Below are positions 19,293-28,598 of a stretch of 64,000 nucleotides of DNA, piece by piece. This DNA comes from JAGTVG01 sp963699805. Its GTDB lineage: Bacteria > Bacteroidota > Bacteroidia > Cytophagales > Cyclobacteriaceae. The stretch lies in NCBI GenBank assembly GCA_963699805.1, contig CAVOVH010000004.1, positions 496,001 through 560,000 of the forward strand, in the 5' to 3' direction. Below the pieces are notes generated by a model, which ran no database searches, was not told where the DNA came from, and saw nothing but the letters and a program-made list of their open reading frames with translations. The position numbers and the translations under genes are program-made. Within the stretch, counting starts at the first letter, position 1. The number at the start of each line of letters is the position of its first letter.

Positions 19293-19623
19293 TGTAAGCT
19301 AATTACATTGTTTATTAAAGTAAATAATTATACCTCTAGGAACCTAGATTTTGGGCGATGAAAGGTCGAATACCTACATAAACATTGACAGAATTAATGA
19401 ATAAATCTAATCAAAACATCATTAGAATTTTTATATGTAAAAAGATAATGAAGGTAGGAAAGACAGATTGAATTTTGAATCTTAATAAAATCTGATATAT
19501 ACTTTCTAACTGAAAAAATTTAATCAAGGCATTATTTTTCAAATTTAGGAAAGAGGAACTTTTATTTCTATTTCGGGCTATCGGTAAATAAATACGCAGA
19601 CCAGTACAATTAATAACTTTTCA
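19293..19623. other. 331-bp AT-rich intergenic region, nothing recognised
   Basis: This lies between the divergent enolase and NHL genes. No open frame, hairpin or repeat is convincing. It must contain the promoters of both flanking genes. Confidence 0.5.
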
Positions 19624-20748
19624 ATGAATAGGCAAAATTCTCGAAATCATCGAATGGGATGTTTCAAATATGAAAATGATCATAGGAATTTCGAATCCCA
19701 TTATTTCACTCTTATAATATTCCTGATGTTTTTATCAGTTGGATGTTCAGAAGATAAGGCACCACAACCAGTTATAGATACATGGATGGTCACAACTATT
19801 GCAGGTAATGAACAGGGATTTGAAGATGGAGATGTTACTAGTGCAAAATTTAATACTCCCATGGGCTTGGCACTATCTTCAGATGGTTTATTGTATGTGG
19901 CCGATTTTTATAATAAACGCATTCGTATAGTATCACCAGATGGATTCGTGTCGACTCTTGGTGGAGGTCTGGATGGGTATTTGGATGGTCCCATTGATGT
20001 TGCCCGATTTGATGGGCCATATGGCATGGTAATTACTGGCGATGGAACCATCTACTTTACCGATTATTCAAATTCTAAAATAAGGAAAATTTCGAATGGG
20101 ATCGTTACCACATTGGCAGGTGGAATTGGAGGCAATGCCGATGGAATAGGTATGGAGGCTGGATTTGACCATCCGAGAGGTATAACTATGGGTATCGATT
20201 CTTGTTTGTATGTAACAGACTATACAAATAATTCCATTCGAAGAATAACATTGGATGGTGAGGTGACAACTTATGCGGGAAGCAGAGAAACTTTATCAGG
20301 CTACAAAGATGGGCATAAAGCAATTGCCTTATTTTGGCATCCAACAGATATTTGCTCTGGCCCGGATGGTACATTGTATATTGTGGAAGAAGAAAACAGA
20401 AGAGTCAGAAAGATATCCCCGAATGGATTGGTTTCCACAATTGCTGGAAATGGCAATATAGGATACGGCACTGGAAAAGGCATCAATGCCTCTTTTTTTA
20501 GTCCGCAAGGAATTGTTTATATGCCTGATGGATCTTTATTAGTAGCAGATAACGACAGAATCAGGAAAATTCTTAGCACGGGTGAAGTCCAAAATATTTT
20601 TGCACTCGAGAAAAAAAGCACTCAGAATGGAGAAACAACCTATGCGCAATTCTTTAGCCTGAATGACATTATTTTAGCAGCGGATGGAAGTCTTAGAATA
20701 TCGGATTGTAACCATTATAGAATATGCAAATTGGAGCTTCAAAAATAA
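19624..20748 (+). CDS. NHL-repeat beta-propeller lipoprotein
   Basis: This is a 374-residue protein with a lipoprotein signal (LIIFLMFLSVGC) preceded by an unusually long polar N-terminus of about 30 residues, so the true start may lie further in. From residue 55 it is built of repeated units of the form FNTPMGLALSSDGLLYVADF...NKRIRIVSPDG, FDGPYGMVITGDGTIYFTDY, FDHPRGITMGIDSCLYVTDY, with VTTxAG links. That is the NHL six-bladed propeller pattern. NHL propellers bind proteins or glycans, and some are lyases; no catalytic signature is obvious. Its DNA is more AT-rich than the flanking glycosidase genes. It has no obvious operon partner. Confidence 0.82.
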   Translation: MNRQNSRNHRMGCFKYENDHRNFESHYFTLIIFLMFLSVGCSEDKAPQPVIDTWMVTTIAGNEQGFEDGDVTSAKFNTPMGLALSSDGLLYVADFYNKRIRIVSPDGFVSTLGGGLDGYLDGPIDVARFDGPYGMVITGDGTIYFTDYSNSKIRKISNGIVTTLAGGIGGNADGIGMEAGFDHPRGITMGIDSCLYVTDYTNNSIRRITLDGEVTTYAGSRETLSGYKDGHKAIALFWHPTDICSGPDGTLYIVEEENRRVRKISPNGLVSTIAGNGNIGYGTGKGINASFFSPQGIVYMPDGSLLVADNDRIRKILSTGEVQNIFALEKKSTQNGETTYAQFFSLNDIILAADGSLRISDCNHYRICKLELQK

Positions 20749-21005
20749 TAAATCATCTTTTTACTCTTTTAATTTTACGTTTGATCAATAATAATTTAAA
20801 TATAGATATCTAATACGGACGCAAAACTTCTTTCACCAGCACCTGAGTACAGCACCCAGGCTCAAGCCTTCTGATCTCATATTAATTTTAACCAATTAAT
20901 TAAACCCCTTATTGAATATTAAAAATATACTACATTTACAGTACATTGAACAAGTAAACAGACTGGATTAGTTATAACAAATATTGATCGTAGAGGTACT
21001 GGAAA

Positions 21006-22535
21006 ATGAAAAGGATCCTTTCAAAATGGATGTTTTTAGTATGTGTTGCATTCACTGACCTTGTGGCCCAGGACTGGAAACTTACCCCCGAAAATATTGA
21101 ACAAGCTTTCGAAAAACAGGCTTTAAGGGTACACAGCGATTCCTTACGGCCGGCCTATCATCTGACGCCACCGGCCGGAGGCATGGGTGACCCGAATGGA
21201 GGGATCTATTATAAGGGCTGGTACCATATTTTTTATGGACTGCAACCATTCAGCAGTGCATTGGGTGGGTGGTTCTGGGCGCATGCTCGAAGCCGTGACC
21301 TGCTGCATTGGGAGCACCTGAAACCCGGCTTGACACCCGCTTTTGAGTTGGGATTGGATCACGTAGGCTCCGGCTCGACCATCGTCACTAAAAAAGGTGA
21401 AGCATTGGCCTTTTACTCTTCAAGCGAGAATGATACCATGAAGTTCTGGAGGGCTGAATTCAATGACGATCTGAGCGAATGGAAGCATGCTGGAAAGAAT
21501 CCGGTATTGACACTCAACCATCCGGGTTTGCCGGCATTCGATACTTTCTGGAGGGATCCTTTTGTTTTTGCCACCCAAGGAAGGACTTTTCTGATCGCCT
21601 GTGCCGATTTTCTGAATCAAGATTATGTTCCTGTGCCCATTTTTGAAGCTTTGAATGAGGAACTTACCAACTGGGAATACAAGGGAATCCTTTTCACCTG
21701 GCCGAAACAGAAATTAAGGAATCTCGAAGTACCCGAATTGAGGCCATTGGGGAATCGATGGATATTCCTGGCATCCAGTGATGCCCCGGTCGACAGGACC
21801 TATTATTTTATCGGTGAATTTGATCTGGATAAGCTGAAATTCCATGCTGAAAAGGAGGGCGTTCTTGATTACAGCGGGCACTACTATGCCCAGGAAACCC
21901 TGTTGGATGATACAGGAAATTTGTTTGTGATGGCCTGGATGCCTGGCTGGGACAGGCCCTGGTTACCTGATTTCAGAGATAAGGATCTTAAAAACCGGTC
22001 TGAAATATGGAACGGGTGTTTTGCGCTGCCGCGGAAGTTATCCCTGGATTCTGAAGGGATACTGATTCAGCAACCGGTTCAAACAGTCCAGCAATTACAC
22101 TGCAAACATTTTTATCTGGGTAAAAAAGACCTGCCGGTTTACGGCCCGGAGGCTGCTTACGATGTGCTTGAGATCAGGGGGAATCAGCTTGAGATCAACC
22201 TTGAGATGGACCTGGGTGCTGCCTCTTTCTGTGGTCTCAATGTATTGTGCAATGATAAGGGCCGGGGAGGAATGTATATCATCTGGAGCGGGGACGTACT
22301 GAATGTCGAAGGGATTAAAGTACCTATCAAGGAATGGAAAAAAGGGGATCCACTACAATTACGGATTTTTATTGATAAGCAGCTCGTGGAGGTATTTGTT
22401 AATGGAGGCAGATACTGTATCTCCAGGATGGTTAAAGACGAAAATATCAAAGGGGATCATATTGCCCTTACCCGGCTGGGAGGACATGCAAAATTGAATT
22501 TTCTCGAAACCTGGAAGATGAAATCACTCCATTGA
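21006..22535 (+). CDS. Glycoside hydrolase family 32-type enzyme (fructan/beta-fructoside hydrolase-like)
   Basis: This is a 509-residue secreted protein (signal ending LVAQ). The five-bladed propeller motifs of GH32 are present: nucleophile Asp62 in GMGDPNG, transition-state stabiliser Asp184 in WRDPF, and acid/base Glu241 in EVPEL, which stands where the family usually has ECPD. The C-terminal beta-sandwich ends with LQLRIFIDKQLVEVFVNGG, the typical GH32C signature. Family members hydrolyse sucrose, inulin or levan. The departures from the usual WMNDPNG and ECPD motifs suggest a subfamily with another beta-fructoside or related substrate. It is a single-gene unit. Confidence 0.87.
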   Translation: MKRILSKWMFLVCVAFTDLVAQDWKLTPENIEQAFEKQALRVHSDSLRPAYHLTPPAGGMGDPNGGIYYKGWYHIFYGLQPFSSALGGWFWAHARSRDLLHWEHLKPGLTPAFELGLDHVGSGSTIVTKKGEALAFYSSSENDTMKFWRAEFNDDLSEWKHAGKNPVLTLNHPGLPAFDTFWRDPFVFATQGRTFLIACADFLNQDYVPVPIFEALNEELTNWEYKGILFTWPKQKLRNLEVPELRPLGNRWIFLASSDAPVDRTYYFIGEFDLDKLKFHAEKEGVLDYSGHYYAQETLLDDTGNLFVMAWMPGWDRPWLPDFRDKDLKNRSEIWNGCFALPRKLSLDSEGILIQQPVQTVQQLHCKHFYLGKKDLPVYGPEAAYDVLEIRGNQLEINLEMDLGAASFCGLNVLCNDKGRGGMYIIWSGDVLNVEGIKVPIKEWKKGDPLQLRIFIDKQLVEVFVNGGRYCISRMVKDENIKGDHIALTRLGGHAKLNFLETWKMKSLH

Positions 22536-22959
22536 TTTACTGTCTTCCGGATTCCCTTATGGTGCAAGTCTAAAGGTTGGGGATTTATCGAGATTCCTGC
22601 TGAAGGACAATAGAGGAGATGAGATTTTTTTAATTTTATGTTACTATTAGGTACTCCTTTCCTTTTATACTTACCCGGTCCTTCAGCAGGAATCCTGATA
22701 ATTGATTGAAAGAAAAAATTACTGAAACTGGCGCATGAGTTCGGTCATCCTATGAAAAGGCAGGACCTGTGCCAAATAATGACTTCCCATTTCAAGGCTT
22801 TTAAACAATTTCTTCGAGGATTAGAATTTTTGGTCATAAATTAATGGTCATAAAATTCTGGAAAGGAAATTTTTAATACGATATTCAGGATAAATACCTT
22901 GAACAGATTTTTTATAAGGCGGCAATCAATTTTTCAATAAAATCCCAAATACTGAAAAC
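22536..22959. other. 424-bp intergenic region, no gene recognised
   Basis: A short open stretch (about 22722-22845, plus strand, reading HEFGHPMKRQDLCQ) has no start or recognisable relative. It could be a remnant but is too short to call. No repeat shared with the rest of the window was noticed. Confidence 0.35.
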
Positions 22960-24225
22960 ATGAAACAGATCCATTTTCCTTCGAGTAAGAATATACCGGC
23001 TCTTTCATGGATCCCGGTATACCTTTTTCTGCTGGCGACGGGGCTCAAAGCCCAGAATTTTGACATTGACCAATCCATTGCCAAAAACAGAAAAGGGGAA
23101 ATTTTGGTCAAGACAAAACCCGGCTCACTGATTAGGGTGGAACAGATGAGCCATGCATTCTGGTTCGGTTGTGCCCTGGGGGATGGTATTTTTAACGGCC
23201 GGGCTTCTGCAGACGATGTGAGACAATACAAGGAAAAATTCCTGGAGAATTTCAATTCGGCCGTGACAGAAAATGCCGTGAAATGGGGTAACATGGAACG
23301 GGAGAAAGGCCAGGTCAATTATTCTGTGATCGATGCCATGCTGGCATGGACGGAAGAAAACCATATTCCCCTGCGGGCACACAACCTGTTCTGGGGGATC
23401 CCGAGATTTGTACAGCCCTGGATCAAGGAACTCTCTGATGAGGAACTGGAACAAACCCTGAGAAACCGTGCAGAAACATTAACAGCGCGCTATAAAGGCC
23501 GTTTTGCCGAGTACGACCTGAACAATGAAATGATCCATGGGAATTACTATGAGGAACGGCTGGGACCTGATATCACCAAAAAGATGGCTGAGTGGGCCCA
23601 ACAGGGGGACCCGGATGTCAAACTTTTTTTAAATGATTATGATATACTCACCGGGAACAGGCTCGCAGATTACCTGGCCCAGATCCGGAACCTGCGGAAG
23701 CAGGGAGTCCCCATTAACGGAATAGGTGTCCAGGGACATCTTCATGCGGAAACCTTTGAACGGGCACTGCTGATCAACGCGCTCGATTCACTGGCCCAGT
23801 TCAATCTTCCAATACGAATCACCGAATTCAACATGCCCGGCCAGCGGTCGGAATTCCTCCAGGACCGGGACCGGGTCATGACCCCGGAAGAGGAAGCACT
23901 CAGGGCGAGCGAACTGGTGGATTATTACCGAATCTGTTTTGCCCATCCGGCGGTGGAAGGGATACTGATGTGGGGATTCTGGGCCGGGGCGAACTGGATA
24001 CCCGCTTCATCGCTTTACAGGAGAGACTGGACACCCACTCCTGCTGCAGCTGCCTATCAGAACCTGATCTTCAACGAATGGTGGACCCGGGAAGAAGGCA
24101 AGGCAGACAGCCAGGGTGAATTTTCCATTCCTGCCTTTTACGGTAAATATAAAGTTACGGTTGACGGGAAAACCAAAGCAGTAGAATTAAGCAAATCAGC
24201 AGGTAGTGTGGTGGTTGAATTTTAA
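22960..24225 (+). CDS. Glycoside hydrolase family 10 (endo-xylanase-type), secreted
   Basis: This is a 421-residue protein with a signal peptide ending GLKAQ. A single GH10 barrel is visible: AVTENAVKWGNME (strand 3), LRAHNLFWG, acid/base Glu190 in YDLNNEM, VQGHLH, nucleophile Glu289 in RITEFNMPG, and WGFWAGANW near the end. GH10 enzymes cleave beta-1,4-xylan and related glycans by a retaining mechanism. Two features are non-standard: about 30 residues replace the usual N-terminal part, starting with a small beta segment (KGEILVKTKPGSLIRVEQ), and the C-terminus carries a small beta domain (GEFSIPAFYGKYKVTVDG). This longer architecture is common in Bacteroidota and need not be a xylanase. It is a single gene. 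Confidence 0.88.
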   Translation: MKQIHFPSSKNIPALSWIPVYLFLLATGLKAQNFDIDQSIAKNRKGEILVKTKPGSLIRVEQMSHAFWFGCALGDGIFNGRASADDVRQYKEKFLENFNSAVTENAVKWGNMEREKGQVNYSVIDAMLAWTEENHIPLRAHNLFWGIPRFVQPWIKELSDEELEQTLRNRAETLTARYKGRFAEYDLNNEMIHGNYYEERLGPDITKKMAEWAQQGDPDVKLFLNDYDILTGNRLADYLAQIRNLRKQGVPINGIGVQGHLHAETFERALLINALDSLAQFNLPIRITEFNMPGQRSEFLQDRDRVMTPEEEALRASELVDYYRICFAHPAVEGILMWGFWAGANWIPASSLYRRDWTPTPAAAAYQNLIFNEWWTREEGKADSQGEFSIPAFYGKYKVTVDGKTKAVELSKSAGSVVVEF

Positions 24226-24285
24226 TGCTGATTATTTATTTACTAGAGGATATTTAATGCGGTCAATGATATTATGGGTGTATAC

Positions 24286-24738
24286 TTAAAATTTATCTAT
24301 TCTCAATTTTTTAAGTTCTTCCACATCCGCCAGATCTTTATAGGTATTCAAAGCTTCTTTATTGGCTATTAAATCATCCAGGCCAATTACTTTTACCTGA
24401 ATACCATCAATTAGAAAAGATTTTCCCTTATTAAAAATAACTGACAGGTCGATTCCAACGGTATCATTTATCAAATCTATTGAATTTGGGTATTCTCCCA
24501 ATCTGAGATGTGTTGAAGTATCAAAATCATGGTTTGATATTTCACTCAGATCAACGCCGAATTCTTCTAAAGCCTTTACTACTTTATTTCCGTTGTTCCT
24601 ACCCGGTTTAAATAATATATCAACATCTTCGGTCATTCTGGAATATCCATAAAGATTTACTGCATATCCTCCAACCATCAGATATTCAACATGATACTCA
24701 TTAAAAAGAACAATTAATTTTTTTAAATCAGCGAACAT
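24286..24738 (-). CDS. AbiEii/MNT-like nucleotidyltransferase
   Basis: This is a 150-residue protein of the DNA-polymerase-beta-like nucleotidyltransferase superfamily, close to the DUF6036/AbiEii toxin group. The core is VEYLMVGGYAVNLYGYSR followed by the two catalytic carboxylates Asp38 and Asp40 in EDVDIL; a third (VGIDLSVIF) follows near residue 96. Such proteins act as toxins of type IV toxin-antitoxin pairs or as tRNA-modifying nucleotidyltransferases. The small gene at 24744 ends five bases before this start, so the two form an operon resembling a toxin-antitoxin pair. The pair is inserted between carbohydrate genes and sulfur-related genes, typical for a mobile accessory module. Confidence 0.75.
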   Translation of the reverse strand: MFADLKKLIVLFNEYHVEYLMVGGYAVNLYGYSRMTEDVDILFKPGRNNGNKVVKALEEFGVDLSEISNHDFDTSTHLRLGEYPNSIDLINDTVGIDLSVIFNKGKSFLIDGIQVKVIGLDDLIANKEALNTYKDLADVEELKKLRIDKF

Positions 24739-24743
24739 AATTA

Positions 24744-24944
24744 TTATATAGCCTGCCTTGGAGGGATCAATTTGATCACCTTTTTTAAAGGTTCGTTCAC
24801 TATTTTACCCATATTAACCTCTCTTAAATGTTTGAGATATTCGATACGCTCCTCTGGAGTAAGTTTCCGGGTATAGGAAAGACGTTCTTCTTCTGCAATT
24901 TGCCGGTTAATTTTTCGTATTTTTTGTTTTCCTGACATAAACAA
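24744..24944 (-). CDS. Small partner protein of the nucleotidyltransferase (possible antitoxin)
   Basis: This is a 66-residue, highly charged, probably all-helical protein (KIRKINRQIAEEERLSYTRK, LTPEERIEYLKHLREVN). It is the first gene of a two-gene unit with the nucleotidyltransferase, with five bases between stop and start. The start could be the first Met or the Met three codons later (MSGKQK). Its size, charge and position suggest an antitoxin or accessory factor, but I recognise no family. Confidence 0.6.
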   Translation of the reverse strand: MFMSGKQKIRKINRQIAEEERLSYTRKLTPEERIEYLKHLREVNMGKIVNEPLKKVIKLIPPRQAI

Positions 24945-25080
24945 AAAGTCAAGATCTAAAGATAGATAATTTACTTTAAAATCTTTAGAATCCGAATGAA
25001 TTCACATGTATATTGAATATCTATGAAAATGATGGTGGACATTCACAATCCGTTCCAATACCCTGGCTTTTACCCCTTGC

Positions 25081-25105
25081 AGTCGCTAAGGTCCCCTTAG
25101 TGACT
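25081..25105. repeat. Dispersed palindromic repeat, copy 2
   Basis: The hairpin has arms AGTCGCTAAGG and CCTTAGTGACT, loop TCC, with a single mismatch that can form a G-U pair. It lies in the 336-bp gene-free gap 24945-25280. It is the best-paired of three copies (others at 11408 and 28183). The flanking TTAGCTGAATCTCAA is also shared in part with the copy at 28230 (ATGAATCTCAA). Confidence 0.6.
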
Positions 25106-25280
25106 TAGCTGAATCTCAAATACACAAGAATCCTTTAAAATAAGACACCCTGGCACTTTTTTATAGCTTGCCCTTATACTTTGGTCTTCCATCGACAGAC
25201 CCATCATTTTTACAGAGCTTTCCGGGGTTCCCCCTTTGCATACCAACGATAATGCCAAATTTTGTAGAATAAATTAGTTA

Positions 25281-25697
25281 TCAATGATGTGATTCTTTTA
25301 TGTAACCCCATCCTTCACTCTGTTTTGTTACGATTTCTAAAATTCCGTCCGGTACCACTTCAACATTAGGCAAAAGTTCACTTTTATCAATTTCGTCACG
25401 TTTCATCGTCATCGCACATACTTTAAACGAAACATTTTTTTTATCCGCAAGACTGGTAATATCTTCAGCAACCGTTGATTTGTCTTTTAATACCATTTCG
25501 ATGGATCCGCTGTAAATAACCACTTCAAAATTTGAAGAAGGATAATTGGCGGACATCACCTTAACATGTCTCATGGTAGATTGGTGTGTTGTTGGATCTG
25601 CACTGGTTACGTCAAAGACAATGTTTACAGGATTGTTTTGAGCATTCAAGTTACCCATCACAACCGCACAAACGATGATTAATAGTAATTTTTTCAT
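25281..25697 (-). CDS. Exported DsrE-like family protein
   Basis: This is a 138-residue protein with a signal peptide (AVVMGNLNAQ). The mature part has a DsrE/DsrF-like fold signature: NIVFDVTSADPTTHQSTMRHVKV, FEVVIYSGSIEMVLKD, then VSFKVCAMTMKRDEI and LPNVEVVPDGILEIVTKQSEG. The Cys in KVCAMT sits where the sulfur-carrier or structural Cys lies in this family. Exported DsrE-like proteins of Bacteroidota are of unknown role. Here one lies 250 bp beyond a diheme cytochrome c gene and near a Tat-exported DsrE-like protein, which suggests a periplasmic sulfur redox unit. Confidence 0.75.
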   Translation of the reverse strand: MKKLLLIIVCAVVMGNLNAQNNPVNIVFDVTSADPTTHQSTMRHVKVMSANYPSSNFEVVIYSGSIEMVLKDKSTVAEDITSLADKKNVSFKVCAMTMKRDEIDKSELLPNVEVVPDGILEIVTKQSEGWGYIKESHH

Positions 25698-25947
25698 GGA
25701 TTTAAGATTTAGTTATAGAATAATAAATTCAGGTCTCCGAATTAATAAAGATTCTTCCATCATAGTTCAAATTAGATTCTGTACAGTGGCCTGTTAAATC
25801 CTATCAATATATTTAGTACAATGATTTTCCTGTTTTCAATCTGCAACAGTCCATCTGCGTACTCCGTGAATGGATTCAATGAATTACAATTGAACCAATA
25901 TTACAGGATATATAATTTTCATATTTTAACCTTCTGAGATTTTTATC

Positions 25948-26965
25948 TTAATTCTTTTTATCAATATTATATTCCTTTTTATAATAGTCGAAAATGGGTG
26001 GAAAAGGTCCAAATTTATGTTGTTCCGGACTAAAATCATCAACCCAGGGGCCATATGGAGTGGAAACCGGTTTCAGCTTTTTATCCGGGAAATCTGCCTC
26101 TTTATTTGGTTTGTTCGGCCTATAGAAAGTATTGATATAGGCAGCTAAATGAAAAGCTTCCTCATCGGTGACAAGCGGGGCATCATAGGTGGCACCAAAG
26201 GGCATGTTCCCCTTTATAAATTCAGCCGCTGTGATTACGCGGTTCATTCCGGCTCCATCATTAAAACTGTCGACTGCCTCCAACAGGCGGGTATATATAA
26301 CCCGTAAATTCAGCGCCAGGAGTCCTTTTGCCAAGACCATTTTCCATATGACATTGTTCACATTTTTCAATATATAATTCTTTACCTGATTCAGGATCTG
26401 CTTTATAGGGAGGCATGTTGATTTTAACATAACCCTTATATAATTTTTCAATCTCTTCCGGAACCTGCTCACTCAACCAATCCATATAGGCGACAATGGC
26501 ATTCATCTCTTCACTGTCCTCAGGCATCTTTTCCCCGTTCATACTTCTTTCCATACAGCCATTTATACGGTCTTTTAAAGTGCCTATTTTATTCTCTCTG
26601 CCCCTGAATTGAGGGAATCTGTTGGAAACACCTACAAAAGATCCTGATCCTATTTTTCGACCGGCATTGAGATGACAATTATTACAGGACAAATTATTGC
26701 CTGCAAATTGTTTTGTCAGGTCTTTGGAAAGCGGGCCAATATAGTCCGAGGTCTTGGTAATCAATAAATACCCAAATTTTATTTGAGCCCCCCTCTCTCC
26801 CAGAGGAAGATCTGTTTCAATACTTTTAGGATACCAGGCTTTTTTTACTTCCTGATTGATATCATATAGTCCCGGATAGAAAACATGTGTCATCCAGAAA
26901 ATACTGTAGCCAGCCAATAATCCAATGAAAAAAACAATTAGGAACAGGTAATAATTTGACTTCAT
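25948..26965 (-). pseudogene. Diheme c-type cytochrome (TsdA/SoxD-like), frameshifted
   Basis: The gene encodes an exported or membrane-anchored (residues 7-28) protein with two heme-binding sites, CNNCH (94-98) and CEQCH (202-206), separated by the motif NGCMERSMNG. This set resembles thiosulfate dehydrogenase (TsdA) type cytochromes. The first frame stops at 26261, just after PPVGGS. The continuation NDGAGMNRVI...FGATYDAPLVTDEEAF is in the next frame down to 25948. Removing one base near 26272 restores PPVGGSDSFNDGAGM, so the interruption is a single-base insertion. Either the gene is freshly inactivated or the base is a sequencing error; the remainder is intact, which favours a recent event or an error. 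The partners are the two DsrE-like genes. Confidence 0.8.
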
Positions 26966-27270
26966 ATGAATTCACCATAAATCAATAAACAAACCGGATT
27001 CTCTTTAACCAGGATCGTTAATTCAGCTTTAGATCATTCAAAATCCAAATATTCAGCCATACAATCCTGATACTTGGAAAACAAAATTCCAATAGATATT
27101 TCTTTGAAAGCAATGGATTTAATACCAGATCAACACACCACGTTATTCGTGTATTTTGTTGAATCTTCAATAAATCGGAATTGGAATTCTACTGCTATTG
27201 CATATAGGAAATACTGATTCAGTATACTTTGAATTTATGCAGAAATGCATTGCAGAATGTCCGATGGTTA
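26966..27270. other. 305-bp intergenic region, nothing recognised
   Basis: This is AT-rich DNA between the cytochrome gene and the Tat-exported DsrE-like gene. It presumably holds the promoter of the cytochrome gene. No repeat or hairpin stands out. Confidence 0.4.
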
Positions 27271-27945
27271 TTAACCTCCGGCATAGATATATCCGCAGCC
27301 ATATTCCTGCGCTCTTCCAAGGGCCCAAACACCGGATGGTACAATTTGAATACCAGGAAGTATACCGGCCACCCAATCGGATTTTATATCTTCTGCCTTC
27401 ATGTTCATACTCTGTGCTGCGAAACTACTAAAAACAGTCAGCGCTAAATCACAAACACAGAACAATGCACCTCGCTCCTGAAGTTTTTTGATCCCATCAA
27501 TACCAGGCATAGGATAATCACCTTCTTTAGGCTCATAATATGGATTTCTCTGGGCAGGAGCATTGGCAATGTTGTCATTGATTTTAAACATTTCACCAAA
27601 TTTGTATTTACTCCATACTTCATCCTTTAATGCAAAAGGTATCGCATTATGACGTAATACACATACCCCTGTCATATCATCGTCGGTGGTCCCTGTTTGG
27701 TTGTTGGTTAAATAATAAGCCCAGGTCCAGATAATTGGGAAGGCATTGTGAGGTTCCGGTGCATCATAGACAATCCTATGTTTTCCTTTAATACCCTTTT
27801 TTAACCAGGCATCCGCCTCATCGACCAGCATGGTATTCATCGGGGTGGCAGCTTCTAATGCAAGTGAGATGGAGGATAATCCGGTTAAGGATGTGCCTGC
27901 TACAAGTTTCCCGAGAAACCTTCTTCTTGAGTTGTTCTTCTTCAT
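27271..27945 (-). CDS. Tat-exported DsrE-like protein
   Basis: This is a 224-residue protein; the ATG at 27945 begins a clear Tat signal (MKKNNSRRRFLGKLVAG). The C-terminal part reads GALFCVCDLALTVFSSF and AGILPGIQIVPSGVWALGRAQEYGC, the pattern of DsrE-like proteins, with a Cys pair in FCVCDLAL. The N-terminal domain (KHRIVYDAPEPHNAFPIIWTW, DDMTGVCVLRHNAIPFALKD) completes the fold. It stands upstream of the cytochrome c gene, same strand. I infer a periplasmic sulfur-handling protein that works with the cytochrome, but no substrate is known. Confidence 0.72.
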   Translation of the reverse strand: MKKNNSRRRFLGKLVAGTSLTGLSSISLALEAATPMNTMLVDEADAWLKKGIKGKHRIVYDAPEPHNAFPIIWTWAYYLTNNQTGTTDDDMTGVCVLRHNAIPFALKDEVWSKYKFGEMFKINDNIANAPAQRNPYYEPKEGDYPMPGIDGIKKLQERGALFCVCDLALTVFSSFAAQSMNMKAEDIKSDWVAGILPGIQIVPSGVWALGRAQEYGCGYIYAGG

Positions 27946-28182
27946 GGTTGTGGTTGTTTTGGTAAATAATTTGTTGACAATCAAGTAATATATAAAAAGT
28001 TAAATTGAAAAAAAAATTTCGGCCTTAAAAAACTGAAAAAAATTCAAGTGAAATCCGGGTGGAGCGAAAGGAATTGTAAATAATATCTTCGCCGCTCTTT
28101 TTTTGGCTTTCGGGGTTGATTCATTTTCGGAAGGTCAGGAACTGGCTGCCAATGATGAATGATCCCGTTTGCTCTCCAACTC

Positions 28183-28234
28183 TTGTAGTGGCTAAGGTCC
28201 CTTGTAGTGGCTAAGGTCTCCTTAGTGACTACAA
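28183..28234. repeat. Dispersed palindromic repeat, copy 3 with a duplicated left arm
   Basis: The left arm TTGTAGTGGCTAAGG occurs twice (28183-28197 and 28202-28216) and is followed by TCT and the right arm CCTTAGTGACTACAA (28220-28234). The arms pair over 15 bases with two mismatches. The tandem left arm looks like a local duplication or a nested insertion of one copy into another. Confidence 0.6.
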
Positions 28235-28510
28235 TGAATCTCAATTCCGCCGAAGTTCCCACCAATAAAAAAGCCAGGATAAACATTAATGATAAAACCT
28301 GGTGGTTTTGCCTACTTTCTTGATGGTTTTGGAGTACGATGTCGAGGAGAAGGAAATGCCCCTGGCAAGTGTAATGATGTAAGATCAACCAATTAAAAAA
28401 GGCCAGATTTTCTTTCACCCATATCGATCCTTTTCTTCCCAAACCATACAACAAGCCTGAATTTTGGAATATTATTTCACACATTCTCTCATTCTCCATT
28501 CAATCATTTT

Positions 28511-28598
28511 TACCTGCCGAAGCCTTGGTGGAGGCAGGCATTCATTCAAATATAAAAAAGCCCGGCACCCCATGCCTGGCCTTTCTTTCGTAGCGGGG
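28511..28598. repeat. CCTGCC/GGCAGG palindrome plus terminator-like hairpin and tRNA-tail trace
   Basis: TACCTGCCGAAGCC...GGAGGCAGGCATTCATTC is followed by AAAAAAGCCCGGCA-CCCCA-TGCCTGGCC and a T-rich tract (a bidirectional terminator-like hairpin), then TAGCGGGG. The same order of palindrome and hairpin recurs at 40318-40430; the hairpin plus tRNA tail recurs at 47325-47522 and 51679-51900. Confidence 0.55.

Noticed and set aside
28044..28499. 151-codon minus-strand frame
   Set aside because: It runs across dispersed repeats and hairpins and has no recognisable composition.
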